Shown here: one piece after another, positions 1-8,622 of the stretch
Layout: each line of letters opens with the position of its first letter
Numbering within the stretch: the stretch's first letter is position 1
Source of the DNA: Megalodesulfovibrio gigas DSM 1382 = ATCC 19364
GTDB taxonomy: Bacteria > Desulfobacterota > Desulfovibrionia > Desulfovibrionales > Desulfovibrionaceae
Reading direction: 5' to 3'
Length of the DNA stretch: 64,000 nt
NCBI RefSeq assembly: GCF_000468495.1
Contig: NC_022444.1
Location: forward strand, 3,466,432-3,530,431
The notes under the pieces: generated by a model
Seen by the model: the letters and a program-made list of their open reading frames with translations, nothing else
Told to the model about the DNA's origin: nothing
Databases searched by the model: none
Position numbers and translations under genes: made by a program

Positions 1-1310
1 TTGGCGCCATCAAGATCACCGGTTTTCCACAAGAGATTTCCAAGATGGGAATAAAAATGTGCGTAGTTGTCTTTGACTGCTATAGCATCTTGAGCTCTCT
101 TGATCGCCTGGTCATACATCCCCAAGTCTGAAAATATGTTACTCGATCTAAATAAATAAACATCACTTCTGGGGCAACTATCCAGCGCCCTTTCAATGGA
201 CTCCGAAGCGCCTTGAAAATCACCATTTTTTGTTTGTAGTATTGACTTTTGATAATAGAAGAAGGGCAGTTGATTATACGCTATTAGCTCGTCCAGTCTT
301 TCAAGCTGTGACTGCCCGGGGGCAGCCCTCAGCAACCCCTCCACAGTATTGAATTTAAAATGAGTATACGTGTCAATAAAATTCGCCGAAGACGAACGCA
401 TCTCATCGTATACGTCTCGCGGGAAAACTTCATTCCATGGCACGCTCATAAATCGTTTTAACGTGAAACAGTCGTACTGACCATTCCAAAAATACTGCAG
501 AAGGTCTGAGGCAATTGTTCCAACAAGAGGGAGGGGCGAATAAAAAAAGCGCTCGACATTTGCGTTTATCACCACATCTGGGGACAGTCTTGTGATTATA
601 TCTTTGTAAAAGAACGGGGTGTGGAAAAAATATGTTTCGGAAAAATAGTCTGCGATGCGATTCAAAAAACCATTACTGAATGAGTCTCCAAAGATAATCG
701 CCCTTTTCTGCTTAGGTATTGTGTTTTTAAAAACACGCACCAGGCCCCTCTCAAAAAGTAAGTTATCCCATGTCGATTTTGAAGTGTGCTCCAATTCGAC
801 ACTATAGGCGTAACTGCTCATCTTGGGATCAATTGTTGCTCCAAGATCGCCTGGGCCTGTTTTAAATTCTTTAACGCCAGGAATTTTTAGCCCATCAAGT
901 CCAAGCTTGCTCTGAAAGAACTCATTCCATGCGACACAGCAACCCACCTCATTCCAATGGGTATCAAGCTTATAGTATGTCAAGCAGTCTGTGTATTTTC
1001 TTAACGTGCTGCATGGATAAAAAACGTTTGACGATACCTGCTCAAGCTGCTTGGCGACACGTTTGTCTGAAACGAAAAGCCCTTCGGGGAGGAATTCTCT
1101 ATATACGCAATGCTTGTTAGGCGCTATGAAGACAAAATACTCACAGCCATTTTTTTTACAAAAATCTACACGGGCATTGATGCTAGTGTTCCATCGTTGC
1201 AGCATTGCTGTCGACAGGTTTCTTCTTGCTGTTATCTGATCCAGAACCGGATTGGAGTCCCCACCTAAAAAAAGAAAACCATCCTTTCCCCGTATTGCCG
1301 TAATATCCAT
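1..1310 (-). CDS. AlgX/AlgJ-like SGNH protein with C-terminal TPRs (3' end outside window)
   Basis: The minus-strand reading frame is open from an ATG at 1310 to the window edge, so only the first ~436 residues are seen. A GAGGAT ribosome site lies 6 nt before the ATG. Residues 116-120 read DTHWN and 208-212 GDSFS; these match the Asp-x-His and Ser motifs of AlgX/AlgJ-type SGNH O-acetyltransferases that act on exported polysaccharides. Residues ~345-436 are helical repeats with TPR spacing (for example ALDSCPRSDVYLFRSSNIFS). No signal peptide is visible at the chosen start. The codon use is AT-richer than the neighbours. Related proteins usually work with an MBOAT acyl carrier, which would lie outside the window. 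The fold assignment is good; substrate and role are inferred. Confidence 0.7.
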   Translation of the reverse strand, partial: MDITAIRGKDGFLFLGGDSNPVLDQITARRNLSTAMLQRWNTSINARVDFCKKNGCEYFVFIAPNKHCVYREFLPEGLFVSDKRVAKQLEQVSSNVFYPCSTLRKYTDCLTYYKLDTHWNEVGCCVAWNEFFQSKLGLDGLKIPGVKEFKTGPGDLGATIDPKMSSYAYSVELEHTSKSTWDNLLFERGLVRVFKNTIPKQKRAIIFGDSFSNGFLNRIADYFSETYFFHTPFFYKDIITRLSPDVVINANVERFFYSPLPLVGTIASDLLQYFWNGQYDCFTLKRFMSVPWNEVFPRDVYDEMRSSSANFIDTYTHFKFNTVEGLLRAAPGQSQLERLDELIAYNQLPFFYYQKSILQTKNGDFQGASESIERALDSCPRSDVYLFRSSNIFSDLGMYDQAIKRAQDAIAVKDNYAHFYSHLGNLLWKTGDLDGA

Positions 1311-1337
1311 TCTGCAATCCTCAAACACATACCGAAA

Positions 1338-1528
1338 TCACGACTTGGCAAAGTCAATATCGACGTACGTGTGGTTTGTTTTTCGAACTCGCATTCGCGT
1401 TCTCCCTACCAACTCTAACGGGGCTGGAGGGACAACCATATTAAAACGCCTCAAACAACGTCGGAACGGCAGGGCCCTGGCGGGGGGCACAGCCACGGGC
1501 GGCAGCTTGCCTGATTCGGCTTAATAAC
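1338..1528 (-). other. Short spacer with a 33-codon ORF of doubtful status
   Basis: Between the broken nuclease gene and the AlgX-like gene the minus strand has a short open frame (ATG 1439 to TGA 1338). It has no strong ribosome site and no recognised motif. It could be the tail of a decayed gene; I do not call it a gene. Confidence 0.3.
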
Positions 1529-1778
1529 TTAAAGTGGACAGTTTCTCAAGCACCTGCTCCAACTCATCCATAGCGCCAAAAGCTCCGCACGAAGCTTCCG
1601 CCGTTCATCATTCTGGAATGATTTCGAATATTTATTGAATAAATTCAGAGGTTTAGGCAAATCAAGCTCGCCATTATCGTAAAATCCCCTCTTTCTGTCT
1701 ACCACCTTACCGCCCCCAATGTACCGCCGTTCTGGTCCTGGCGCCAGAAGTGGCCCAGGAGAACTGGACCAGTCGCTA

Positions 1779-2774
1779 GAGCATATTAATTTTGAAAAGA
1801 GCTATACCCGCAGGAGGCAAACCACCCTTTTGCGTCCTGGGCTGTGACGGCATCCAGGGCCGTGGCAATGGCTTTGAGCAGTGTCTCTTGCGAACGAGCC
1901 TTTATGGATCGTAAGATCTGCTTTACTTTGCTCCACATCTTTTCAATGGGATTGAAATCAGGGCTGTATGCTGGCAGAAGAAGCACTCTTGCGCCTCGTT
2001 GTTCTATGAGTACTATAACTTTTTGGTCTTTATATGCAGAAAGATTGTCCATTACGACAACGTCGTCGTCGCGGAGGCGTGGTGCAAGCATTTTTTCTCT
2101 ATTTATGCGGAAAATTTCAGCGTTAACAGCACCATCAAAGACAACGCATTCCGTACTTCCATCCAGTCGAATGGAAGACAGCATGGTCGTCGTTTTCCAA
2201 TGGCCATGTGGGGCGGCGTCCACGCAACGATTGCCATAAAGCGCTCGACCATAGAGGCGGGTCATATTCGTTTTGGCGCTGGACTCATCCAGAAAGACAA
2301 GGCGCTCAGGAGGAATCTGTTGCACAGTTTCAGGCCACTTCTCACGCGCCTGTTTTACATCCTCCCGCTCTTGCTCAGCCGCGCGTAGCGATTTTTTTTA
2401 TAGCTGAACCCGAGCGCTCGGATGGTATTGTGCACGGTGACAAGCGAGCATGTTTTTGCAAATCGTTCGCGGACTTGCTCAAGGGTAACGTCTGGATGTT
2501 CCTCCAGAAACGCAACAAGCTGTTCTCGCTCCTGGGGAGAGAAGGCCGCGGCCATGTGCCCTCTGCGGCGCGGCTCAAGCCTGTTCTCCTCTTTATATTC
2601 TCGGAGCCAGCGTTTGAGCGTGCTCGTGTGACATTCAAACATCCTGGACACGGTTTCCAGCGTCCCTTTGCCTGATAAGTATGCCTTTACCGCCAATTCT
2701 CGAACTTCTTTTGTTGCTATGCCCATGGCATGAGCATAGCACTATTGCTAGACTTTTTCAATATTAAAATGCTC
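1779..2774 (-). mobile_element. Complete IS630-family insertion sequence (996 bp)
   Basis: The element is bounded by imperfect inverted repeats of about 24 bp. The left end begins GAGCATATTAATTTTGAAAA and the right end, read inward, GAGCATTTTAATATTGAAAA. A TA dinucleotide flanks both ends (1777-1778 and 2775-2776), the target duplication typical of IS630/Tc1-mariner elements. It carries one transposase made from two frames. A second, truncated copy lies at 61284-61802 with an identical coding sequence over the shared part. Confidence 0.92.
1786..2726 (-). CDS. IS630 transposase, two frames joined by -1 frameshift
   Basis: The first frame (2726 to 2355) encodes a helix-turn-helix domain (GTLETVSRMFECHTSTLKRW). 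The second (2325 to 1786 if read from its own start) encodes the DDE domain: VFLDESS (first Asp), VVMDNLSAYK (second Asp) and YSPDFNPIEKMWSKVK (Glu). A run of eight A on the coding strand (T at 2392-2399) lies where the frames meet. A -1 slip there reads SYKKKSLRAAEQE and joins them into a single protein of about 313 residues, the usual size for this family. The copy appears intact and potentially active. Confidence 0.9.
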
Positions 2775-3095
2775 TAATGAGCGGCTTGTCCCAGGCCTTG
2801 GCTTCCAATATGAATATGGGTATGTTGGGATTGGCTTTGACGCCCAGATAGTCAATGAATCTGGTCGTCTCTGCCTTGATACGCGCTTCCTCAGCGACAT
2901 TCCCGCCCGCACCTCGGTCCCAGCCAAGCAATTGCAGCAGCCGGTCGAAAAAGAAAATCCGGGTATCATGCTCGTGAAACACGGCATCGCCAGCGCCAGC
3001 ATAGGGGTTGATCGCCGGACGTGTTTGCTCATCCTCGATTGTTTTGAGCAACTCTTCGAGTCCAAGTCGAAACTCATTCTCGACGCGCCCCCTGT

Positions 3096-6000
3096 TCATT
3101 GCAGCAATTCCGGCAGACAATAGAGCAGGCGGCGCGCAGCGGGCCAGCCAGCGTTCATGAACATGTCGAGACAGTTGATCAACAAGCCACGCCGGCCTTC
3201 CTCCTCGAAGAGTTGCTTATGATCGGCGAGGAATATGCCAATGAGTTTGACAAACTGGTCCGCGCCGAGGGATTCGAACTGATAGCCCGTCTTGCGCCCA
3301 CCGCCGAGCAGGGCGTGTGCTGTGAGGTCGAACGCACGTGCGGCATCGAACGGCCGCAGGAATTCCAGCAGGTTGAGCAGATTATAGACTGTGTGCGGCG
3401 TGGCATGATTGCCAATGATCTCCAGTGTATCCGCAATTTCGTCGAAGAACAGGCGGAGCCCCGCGCCTCCGAGGGCAGGCTCGGCCTCCTGGTCAGTATG
3501 GCTGGCTCCCGAGGCATAGTAGAGTTCGTGACAGACCGCATCAAGCAGCCTGGCCATGGCGCGCCCCTGCTCTTGCGCCGCCTCGTCAGGCTTCTTGATT
3601 GCAAAATAGTCAGCAAGGCCGCCGTCCGCCGCCTGGGCCACCGCATGCACAAGCGCCTGGGAGCGATGTCGAATCGCATTCTGCTCCGTATCCTCATTCG
3701 CCTTGCCGTCGAGGCCGAGCACCAACGCCTTGCGAAGTGTCCCGAGGACGTTACAGAGTTCGGGGAGATGCTCGGTCGGCATCGCGATCCAGCCGTCTAT
3801 CACCGCATGGGCGGCCTGCCGCTCATGGGTCACCCAGAGAATCGTGAGCGAATTTGCGAGCGACTTGCGCATTCGCGCTTGCTTATCGGGCGCATCCGCA
3901 AAGCGCCCCAGGAGCCCAAGCGCCAACTGCAGCACCCGATCCGGCGCATGAGGAACAAAACGGCAGAGCACGTCCGGCATAACATGGTCGAGCACGCCCA
4001 GGTTGGTCTCCACATCGAAACGTGCCGACAGCCGTCGCCAGAATCCTTCAGTATCAAGTGCACTGATTCGCGGTAGATAAAGCGCCGCCATGAGCCGTAC
4101 CGCCGGGTGCGGATCCTGAAGTAACGCATCGATTCGCAGTGCGAGCGCAGAGTACAGGTCGGGCCGTCCTCGCGAGAGAGCAAGCGCGAGCTTGGCGGCG
4201 TCGACACGTGGCGCGGGCGAGCCCCACGATGCGCCACGTTCAAAATTCGCCTCGGTGTCCTCTTCCGTTTGAGGACCTTGCGATGTCGCCACCAGCGTGA
4301 ACAGATCGATTAAACGCGTGGTCGAAACGGGGTCCTCGGCCCTTGGCGTCTCCTTGCGCTCGATCAGGCGATCAAGGGCGCGAGCGATCTGGCCCTCGGC
4401 GTGGTCCACAAGATCGGGATGCTGCGCGTCGCGATCAATCGTTGAGGCCAGCCGTTCCAGCACATCAAGGGTTTCCTGGAGCGGGACCGGCGTTGCCTCT
4501 CTCGCATCCCGCTCAAGCTCGAGTTGGTCCTCGACGGTGTCAATCGCCGCCATCAGCGACTGGTTGGCAGGCAGGTCGCGGTCGAGCTCAAGGATCCAAT
4601 CATAGGGCTTTGGGGAACCATCAATGCTGTGGATGGTATACAGTCGTTCATTGCGCACATCGTCCGCGGCCTTTGGCTCATCCACAACGGACCGTGCGTG
4701 GTCGGTCAGCAGCCGTTCCCGCCCAATTGCACCGAACAGCCAGCGCTCGAAGCTCTCGCGAGCGCCATCCGGCGACTGGAGTCGGGAAAAGTCAAATGCG
4801 GGCACTCCTGTCTCGAAGTCTCGACGCGCTGATTCACTCAGCCGATCATACCCGGCGGCCACTGCGTCCACGGCATCCCTCCACGTGTCGGGCAGTGTGA
4901 GGAAGGCCTCCTGCATCGCCAGGGGCAGCACGAGATCCAGCACTTCGTCGCGCCGTTCGCTTGCGACCATGAACAGGCGGGACCAAAAGATGGCGAGGCT
5001 TGCTTTCTCGACAAGGCATTCCACAACCGGCCGCGCTGCTGTTGCGTCGCTGCTTCGCAGATAGTCGAGCAGCGTCTTGACGAGGGCCTCGCCATCATCA
5101 CGAGATTCCTGATCAGGGTCGCTGGCCCAGATGTAGCTCCAGTCTTCGCGCAGCCGGACCGTTCGTGATTCGAGCGTGATGCTGACATCCAGCCATTCGG
5201 ATTTGCGGGGATTCTCGCGCGCGACATAGGCTTCGGTGGCCTCAAGAATCGCATCAACCGCTTCCTTGGGATGGAGCGCAAGAAACGTGGGCACAAATTC
5301 GGTGAGCGCATGGCAGGCCGATTCATAATCCTGGCGGGCATTGGAGCGCAGGGCCAAGATCTGGCTGTCCCCCAACATGGTTTCGCGATCATCTGTGACG
5401 ACGTATGCGAAGACGTGCTGATAGATCTGCCGGGCAAAGGCAGGATCATGCGTGGCAATTTCTTTTATCCTGCGGCACAGCGCCGGCACCTCCTCGGGGG
5501 CAAAGCGCTCAAGGCGGGCAGGATCAAAGACGCGTTCAAGCAGACAGCGCGAGACCTCCGGATCGGTGTCATAGGTGCCGCCCACAAAGTTGATCGCCGC
5601 GATGACCAGATTGCGGGGTTCGTCGAGGGTCAAGGCATGGTCAAGCAGCGCGCGGGCTGCGATCCCAAGATCTGCGCGTTCCTGCTCGTCGGAAACCTTC
5701 CCGAGGAAGCAGAGCAGCAAGAACCGCATGACTTCGGAGACCGGAGACACATTCGCGGCAAGATCGCGCAACAATCGCACCCATGGCGCAAGGGGCGTTT
5801 CCGGATGGTCTTCGAGCCGGATGGCCAGTGCGCCGCTCAAGTGCACCAGTGCCTGCACCGCAAGATCATCTGCCTTGACAGCACGCTGCGCAAGTATGGC
5901 TACATCACTCGGCGACAGCGGATATTCGGCGCAGATCCGCCCGGTCGCGCCACGGATCACCGGGTCGCCGTTCCCGTCGGCCAGAATGCGAGCCGCCGCT

Positions 6001-7970
6001 GTCCAGAACCTCGCCCGGGTTTGGTCGGCATCCCAGATTTCGTGCAGCACGAATGCCAACGCAGGAGCGAGCATCAGCCCGCGAGCGTCAGCCTTGGGGA
6101 AGCTGAGCGAGCCATCTACCAACTGTTCCGGATCCAGATACTCTCGGGACACGGCATAATCGAAAAGAACATGGTGGCGGAATTGAATTTGGCGGTCACC
6201 GTTAATCGAGACCAGCACTCCCTTGCGCTTCAGGGCATCAACGGTTGCCGGCTCAGATCCCGCCGCTGTGGAAAAAGCCGCCCGAAGGACTCGCCCCTCG
6301 ACCATTTCATGCACCATGCGATGAATGCAGGCTTTTGCAGGAGCCCCGAGCGCATTGACGCGGTGATCCCAGTAAAGCTTCAACAATGCTGTTTGCGAAG
6401 CAATGTGCGAGAAGTCGGCAGTGACCAGGCCGTCCTTGATCAACTCGCACAGCAGACGCGTGTTGAACGGGACTGCCGCAAGATCGCGCAGTGCAGGGGG
6501 CGCATGTTTGAGCGCGGCTTGGAGGGCCGGTGTCTGGTCGAGCAGCTTCTGAAACTCGGTGGGAGACCAGGACGGCACCTGCACGTGCCGAACGGTTTGA
6601 AAGCCCTGCGCCTGGAAATCTGCCGCAGGCGGGGCTCCCTTGAACAACGTTCGGTACTGTTGCCCCATCCGCAGGTCAAAGGTGCGTATGGAGGCAATGA
6701 CACGCCAGCGTCCTTTCCGCTCCATGATGCGCTCAATGAGCTTGCGAAAGACGCCTTCCTCTTTATCCCCGCGGGCTGCGTCCAACGCATCGATGATCAG
6801 CCAGCCCGGACCTGCACCGTCCCAGGCGTCGAGGGTCTCAATCAGCCCATGCTCTAGCTCAAGTTCATTCTTGAGGCCTTCGAGGGTCTCGACCGAATGC
6901 CTGTCGACCGCCAGTTCAAGCACGTCATGCTTGCGAGCCCGCAGCTCGCGAGCAAGCGCGTTCAGCACGCCACTTTTCCCGGCTCCCGGCTCGCCCACGA
7001 TGAGGAACGGCCCCTCAAGCGCCGCGGCCAGGATCGCCTCCTCGCATTCTCGCTTGATTGTGACAGGCTGGCCGTCCGCCGCCTCGATCGTCTCGTAGCG
7101 CTCCAGCATCTTGGCCGTTTCAGCGCTATGGTTGCGCAGCCGCTCGATATCGCGCTTGAAGTTCGGCGGTGACGGCAGCGTCAGACCCCGCGCAAAAAGG
7201 TCCCTGCGGAGCGTGGTAAAATCCACTCCCCCGCGCTGCGCCATCAACTCGCCGCACAGCGCCACAAGGCCAGCCACCAACGCCCGGGCATGTGCTGTGT
7301 GGGGGGTGTCGAAGGCCTGGAACACGGCAGCAGCTTCCTGTTCGAGACTCGCAGGATCGAACTGAAATATTCGAACCAAGCCTGCCAGCGTGTTGGCGAA
7401 CCCGTGCTCCAACGGCGCGGAGGTGGTGCTTTTCCATGTGCTTTCGACAACGGCAGAGAACTGCGAAAAGGCTTTGGTCTGCTCCTTATTCAGCGCCCCG
7501 CCGCCCGGCTGCGAGGCGAGTCGAAGGGCATTCGCCAGCGTGAGCACCACCGTTTTAGGCGCAGTTGGGCCAACGGCCAGCACCAGACGATCAAGATGCG
7601 GATCCAGTGGACGTTTCCATTGCCGTGTTCCATCGCCGGACAGGCAAGCCAGCCAAAGCCGGACAAACTGGGCTATCGTCTTGCCCAGGGGGCTTACCGG
7701 ATCTGATGAGAGCGACACGTCGGTCTTTGCCTGTATTGCAACAAAGCCGTCTGCGGATGTTGCAATCAGCATATCATCGACCGACGCTTCTGTTTCAAAG
7801 CGCATCCACACGGGTGTGGCGTCGCCCAGCTCGAGAATCGCGGGTAATGGCCGCTGGGCCAAAAGTTTGCAGCCGATGAGCGCGCCCAAGCGTTGTTGAA
7901 ACAGGATGCCAGCGCTCGTCGCGGCGCCGCCACCGCCGACCCGCTGGGACGTTTGACCCGTCATGTTCAC
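3096..7970 (-). CDS. Large P-loop (STAND-like) NTPase with N-terminal nuclease-like domain
   Basis: The protein has 1624 residues. It starts at GTG 7970 behind an AAGGA site; an ATG two codons on is the alternative. Residues ~15-90 ([14 protein letters not shown], then ASVDDM, then [10 protein letters not shown]) resemble the D...QxK core of Cap4/DUF4297-type PD-(D/E)xK nuclease domains. A P-loop NTPase follows: Walker A GEPGAGKS at 326-333, Walker [11 protein letters not shown] at ~390-399, and an arginine-bearing sensor strand VIASIRTFD near 424-432. The remaining ~1100 residues are alpha-helical, HEAT-like and without transmembrane segments, the layout of signal-transduction ATPases that sense a ligand with a C-terminal repeat array. 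The gene overlaps the HsdR_N-like gene by 4 bp. A role in antiphage defence is inferred from architecture and context; no named system is recognised. Confidence 0.75.
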   Translation of the reverse strand: MNMTGQTSQRVGGGGAATSAGILFQQRLGALIGCKLLAQRPLPAILELGDATPVWMRFETEASVDDMLIATSADGFVAIQAKTDVSLSSDPVSPLGKTIAQFVRLWLACLSGDGTRQWKRPLDPHLDRLVLAVGPTAPKTVVLTLANALRLASQPGGGALNKEQTKAFSQFSAVVESTWKSTTSAPLEHGFANTLAGLVRIFQFDPASLEQEAAAVFQAFDTPHTAHARALVAGLVALCGELMAQRGGVDFTTLRRDLFARGLTLPSPPNFKRDIERLRNHSAETAKMLERYETIEAADGQPVTIKRECEEAILAAALEGPFLIVGEPGAGKSGVLNALARELRARKHDVLELAVDRHSVETLEGLKNELELEHGLIETLDAWDGAGPGWLIIDALDAARGDKEEGVFRKLIERIMERKGRWRVIASIRTFDLRMGQQYRTLFKGAPPAADFQAQGFQTVRHVQVPSWSPTEFQKLLDQTPALQAALKHAPPALRDLAAVPFNTRLLCELIKDGLVTADFSHIASQTALLKLYWDHRVNALGAPAKACIHRMVHEMVEGRVLRAAFSTAAGSEPATVDALKRKGVLVSINGDRQIQFRHHVLFDYAVSREYLDPEQLVDGSLSFPKADARGLMLAPALAFVLHEIWDADQTRARFWTAAARILADGNGDPVIRGATGRICAEYPLSPSDVAILAQRAVKADDLAVQALVHLSGALAIRLEDHPETPLAPWVRLLRDLAANVSPVSEVMRFLLLCFLGKVSDEQERADLGIAARALLDHALTLDEPRNLVIAAINFVGGTYDTDPEVSRCLLERVFDPARLERFAPEEVPALCRRIKEIATHDPAFARQIYQHVFAYVVTDDRETMLGDSQILALRSNARQDYESACHALTEFVPTFLALHPKEAVDAILEATEAYVARENPRKSEWLDVSITLESRTVRLREDWSYIWASDPDQESRDDGEALVKTLLDYLRSSDATAARPVVECLVEKASLAIFWSRLFMVASERRDEVLDLVLPLAMQEAFLTLPDTWRDAVDAVAAGYDRLSESARRDFETGVPAFDFSRLQSPDGARESFERWLFGAIGRERLLTDHARSVVDEPKAADDVRNERLYTIHSIDGSPKPYDWILELDRDLPANQSLMAAIDTVEDQLELERDAREATPVPLQETLDVLERLASTIDRDAQHPDLVDHAEGQIARALDRLIERKETPRAEDPVSTTRLIDLFTLVATSQGPQTEEDTEANFERGASWGSPAPRVDAAKLALALSRGRPDLYSALALRIDALLQDPHPAVRLMAALYLPRISALDTEGFWRRLSARFDVETNLGVLDHVMPDVLCRFVPHAPDRVLQLALGLLGRFADAPDKQARMRKSLANSLTILWVTHERQAAHAVIDGWIAMPTEHLPELCNVLGTLRKALVLGLDGKANEDTEQNAIRHRSQALVHAVAQAADGGLADYFAIKKPDEAAQEQGRAMARLLDAVCHELYYASGASHTDQEAEPALGGAGLRLFFDEIADTLEIIGNHATPHTVYNLLNLLEFLRPFDAARAFDLTAHALLGGGRKTGYQFESLGADQFVKLIGIFLADHKQLFEEEGRRGLLINCLDMFMNAGWPAARRLLYCLPELLQ

Positions 7971-8130
7971 GTCGCGGTCCTTTGCTTCACGCTTTTTCCG
8001 TTTTCCACTACGCGTGATTGCGTACCGTAGTCAATCCTGCCTCACCCCTGCAGACGCCTATAATAGCGAGGGCAGATTTGTGGGGGAGTTCCGTAGCGCC
8101 TGAGCAATTCCTTCGGGAGAGGGAGACTCA

Positions 8131-8376
8131 TTGCGCAAACGAGGGGAATCGCAATCTATATTTCAGACCAATCAAGTCAATTTGCCCCAAACGGCACGTT
8201 CGTTGGTAGTACCCCTTCATACGACGCCCACCGGCCGCAACTGCTCCCGTTGTGATTACACCATGACTGTGCCCGCCAATGATGGAAAGGGAGGCAATGG
8301 TATGCATTGCTCCAATTGTAGCCGCTACCAAGTCTTTAAGAACGTCTGTCGTGGCTGCGGCGCACGCTATGAGTAG
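8131..8376 (+). CDS. Small zinc-ribbon-like protein
   Basis: An 81-codon frame opens at TTG 8131 behind a purine-rich GGGAGAGGGAG tract. The C-terminal half carries three CxxC pairs (CSRC, CSNC, CRGC) within about 40 residues, a pattern expected of a zinc ribbon and unlikely by chance. There are no other features. A TATAAT hexamer lies at 8059-8064 without a convincing -35. It sits divergent from the NTPase gene and upstream of the glycan cluster. A long opposite-strand frame exists but lacks any motif. Function unknown. Confidence 0.5.
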   Translation: MRKRGESQSIFQTNQVNLPQTARSLVVPLHTTPTGRNCSRCDYTMTVPANDGKGGNGMHCSNCSRYQVFKNVCRGCGARYE

Positions 8377-8379
8377 CAT

Positions 8380-8393
8380 ACACTGCACAGTGT
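8380..8393. promoter_or_regulatory. 14-bp palindrome ahead of the glycan cluster
   Basis: ACACTG-CA-CAGTGT is a perfect dyad just after the zinc-ribbon gene and 230 bp before the methyltransferase-aminotransferase gene. It may be an operator. No matching regulator is known. Confidence 0.3.
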
Positions 8394-8570
8394 TATACAG
8401 GAAGATGGGTTTTCGTCTGCTTTGGACAGGATTTTCCGACCATACCACCGCATCGGGTTTTTTTTGGCAAACTGCGATCCGTAGTTGCCGCTCGCCCGGG
8501 GAATTCCGCTTGACAATGAAGGCATTGATAAGACAGATAAATTCACGCCGGAATGCGTCTCTCTGCGGTT

Positions 8571-8608
8571 GAGGGCACACGGTTAGGCCACACGATTAGG
8601 CCACACGG
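8571..8608. repeat. Short tandem repeat of a ~13-bp unit
   Basis: TTAGGCCACACGA and TTAGGCCACACGG follow each other, preceded by a partial unit (GAGGGCACACGG). The array ends 14 bp before the next gene, so it lies in its leader. Role unknown. Confidence 0.7.
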
Positions 8609-8622
8609 CCCCTGGAACTGCG

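Larger units (their letters stand above)
1529..3099 (-). pseudogene. HsdR_N / PD-(D/E)xK-like nuclease gene split by IS630
   Basis: The gene starts at ATG 3099, whose ATGA overlaps the stop of the NTPase gene upstream (coupled translation); a TTG at 3120 is a possible longer start. Its first part runs to 2775, where IS630 is inserted at a TA. If 1777-2774 (the element plus one TA) is removed, the frame continues without change from ATT into AGC GAC TGG at 1776 and ends at TAA 1529, giving about 190 residues. The N-terminal part has the look of a type I restriction HsdR_N domain: [11 protein letters not shown], then RFIDYLGV, then FILEAKAW, which supplies the D and ExK elements of a PD-(D/E)xK site. 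As it stands only the N-terminal ~108 residues plus an IS-encoded tail (IRAF) can be made. The last ~12 codons may carry a further frameshift. Confidence 0.75.

Noticed and set aside
1252-1524. 90-codon plus-strand frame near the left end
   Set aside because: It lies opposite the start of the AlgX-like gene and has no ribosome site or motif.
5271-6857. 528-codon plus-strand frame inside the NTPase gene
   Set aside because: Antisense shadow; the minus strand has Walker motifs and a continuous 1624-codon frame.
8128-8580. 150-codon minus-strand frame overlapping the zinc-ribbon gene
   Set aside because: No motif; the plus strand has three CxxC pairs and a ribosome site.
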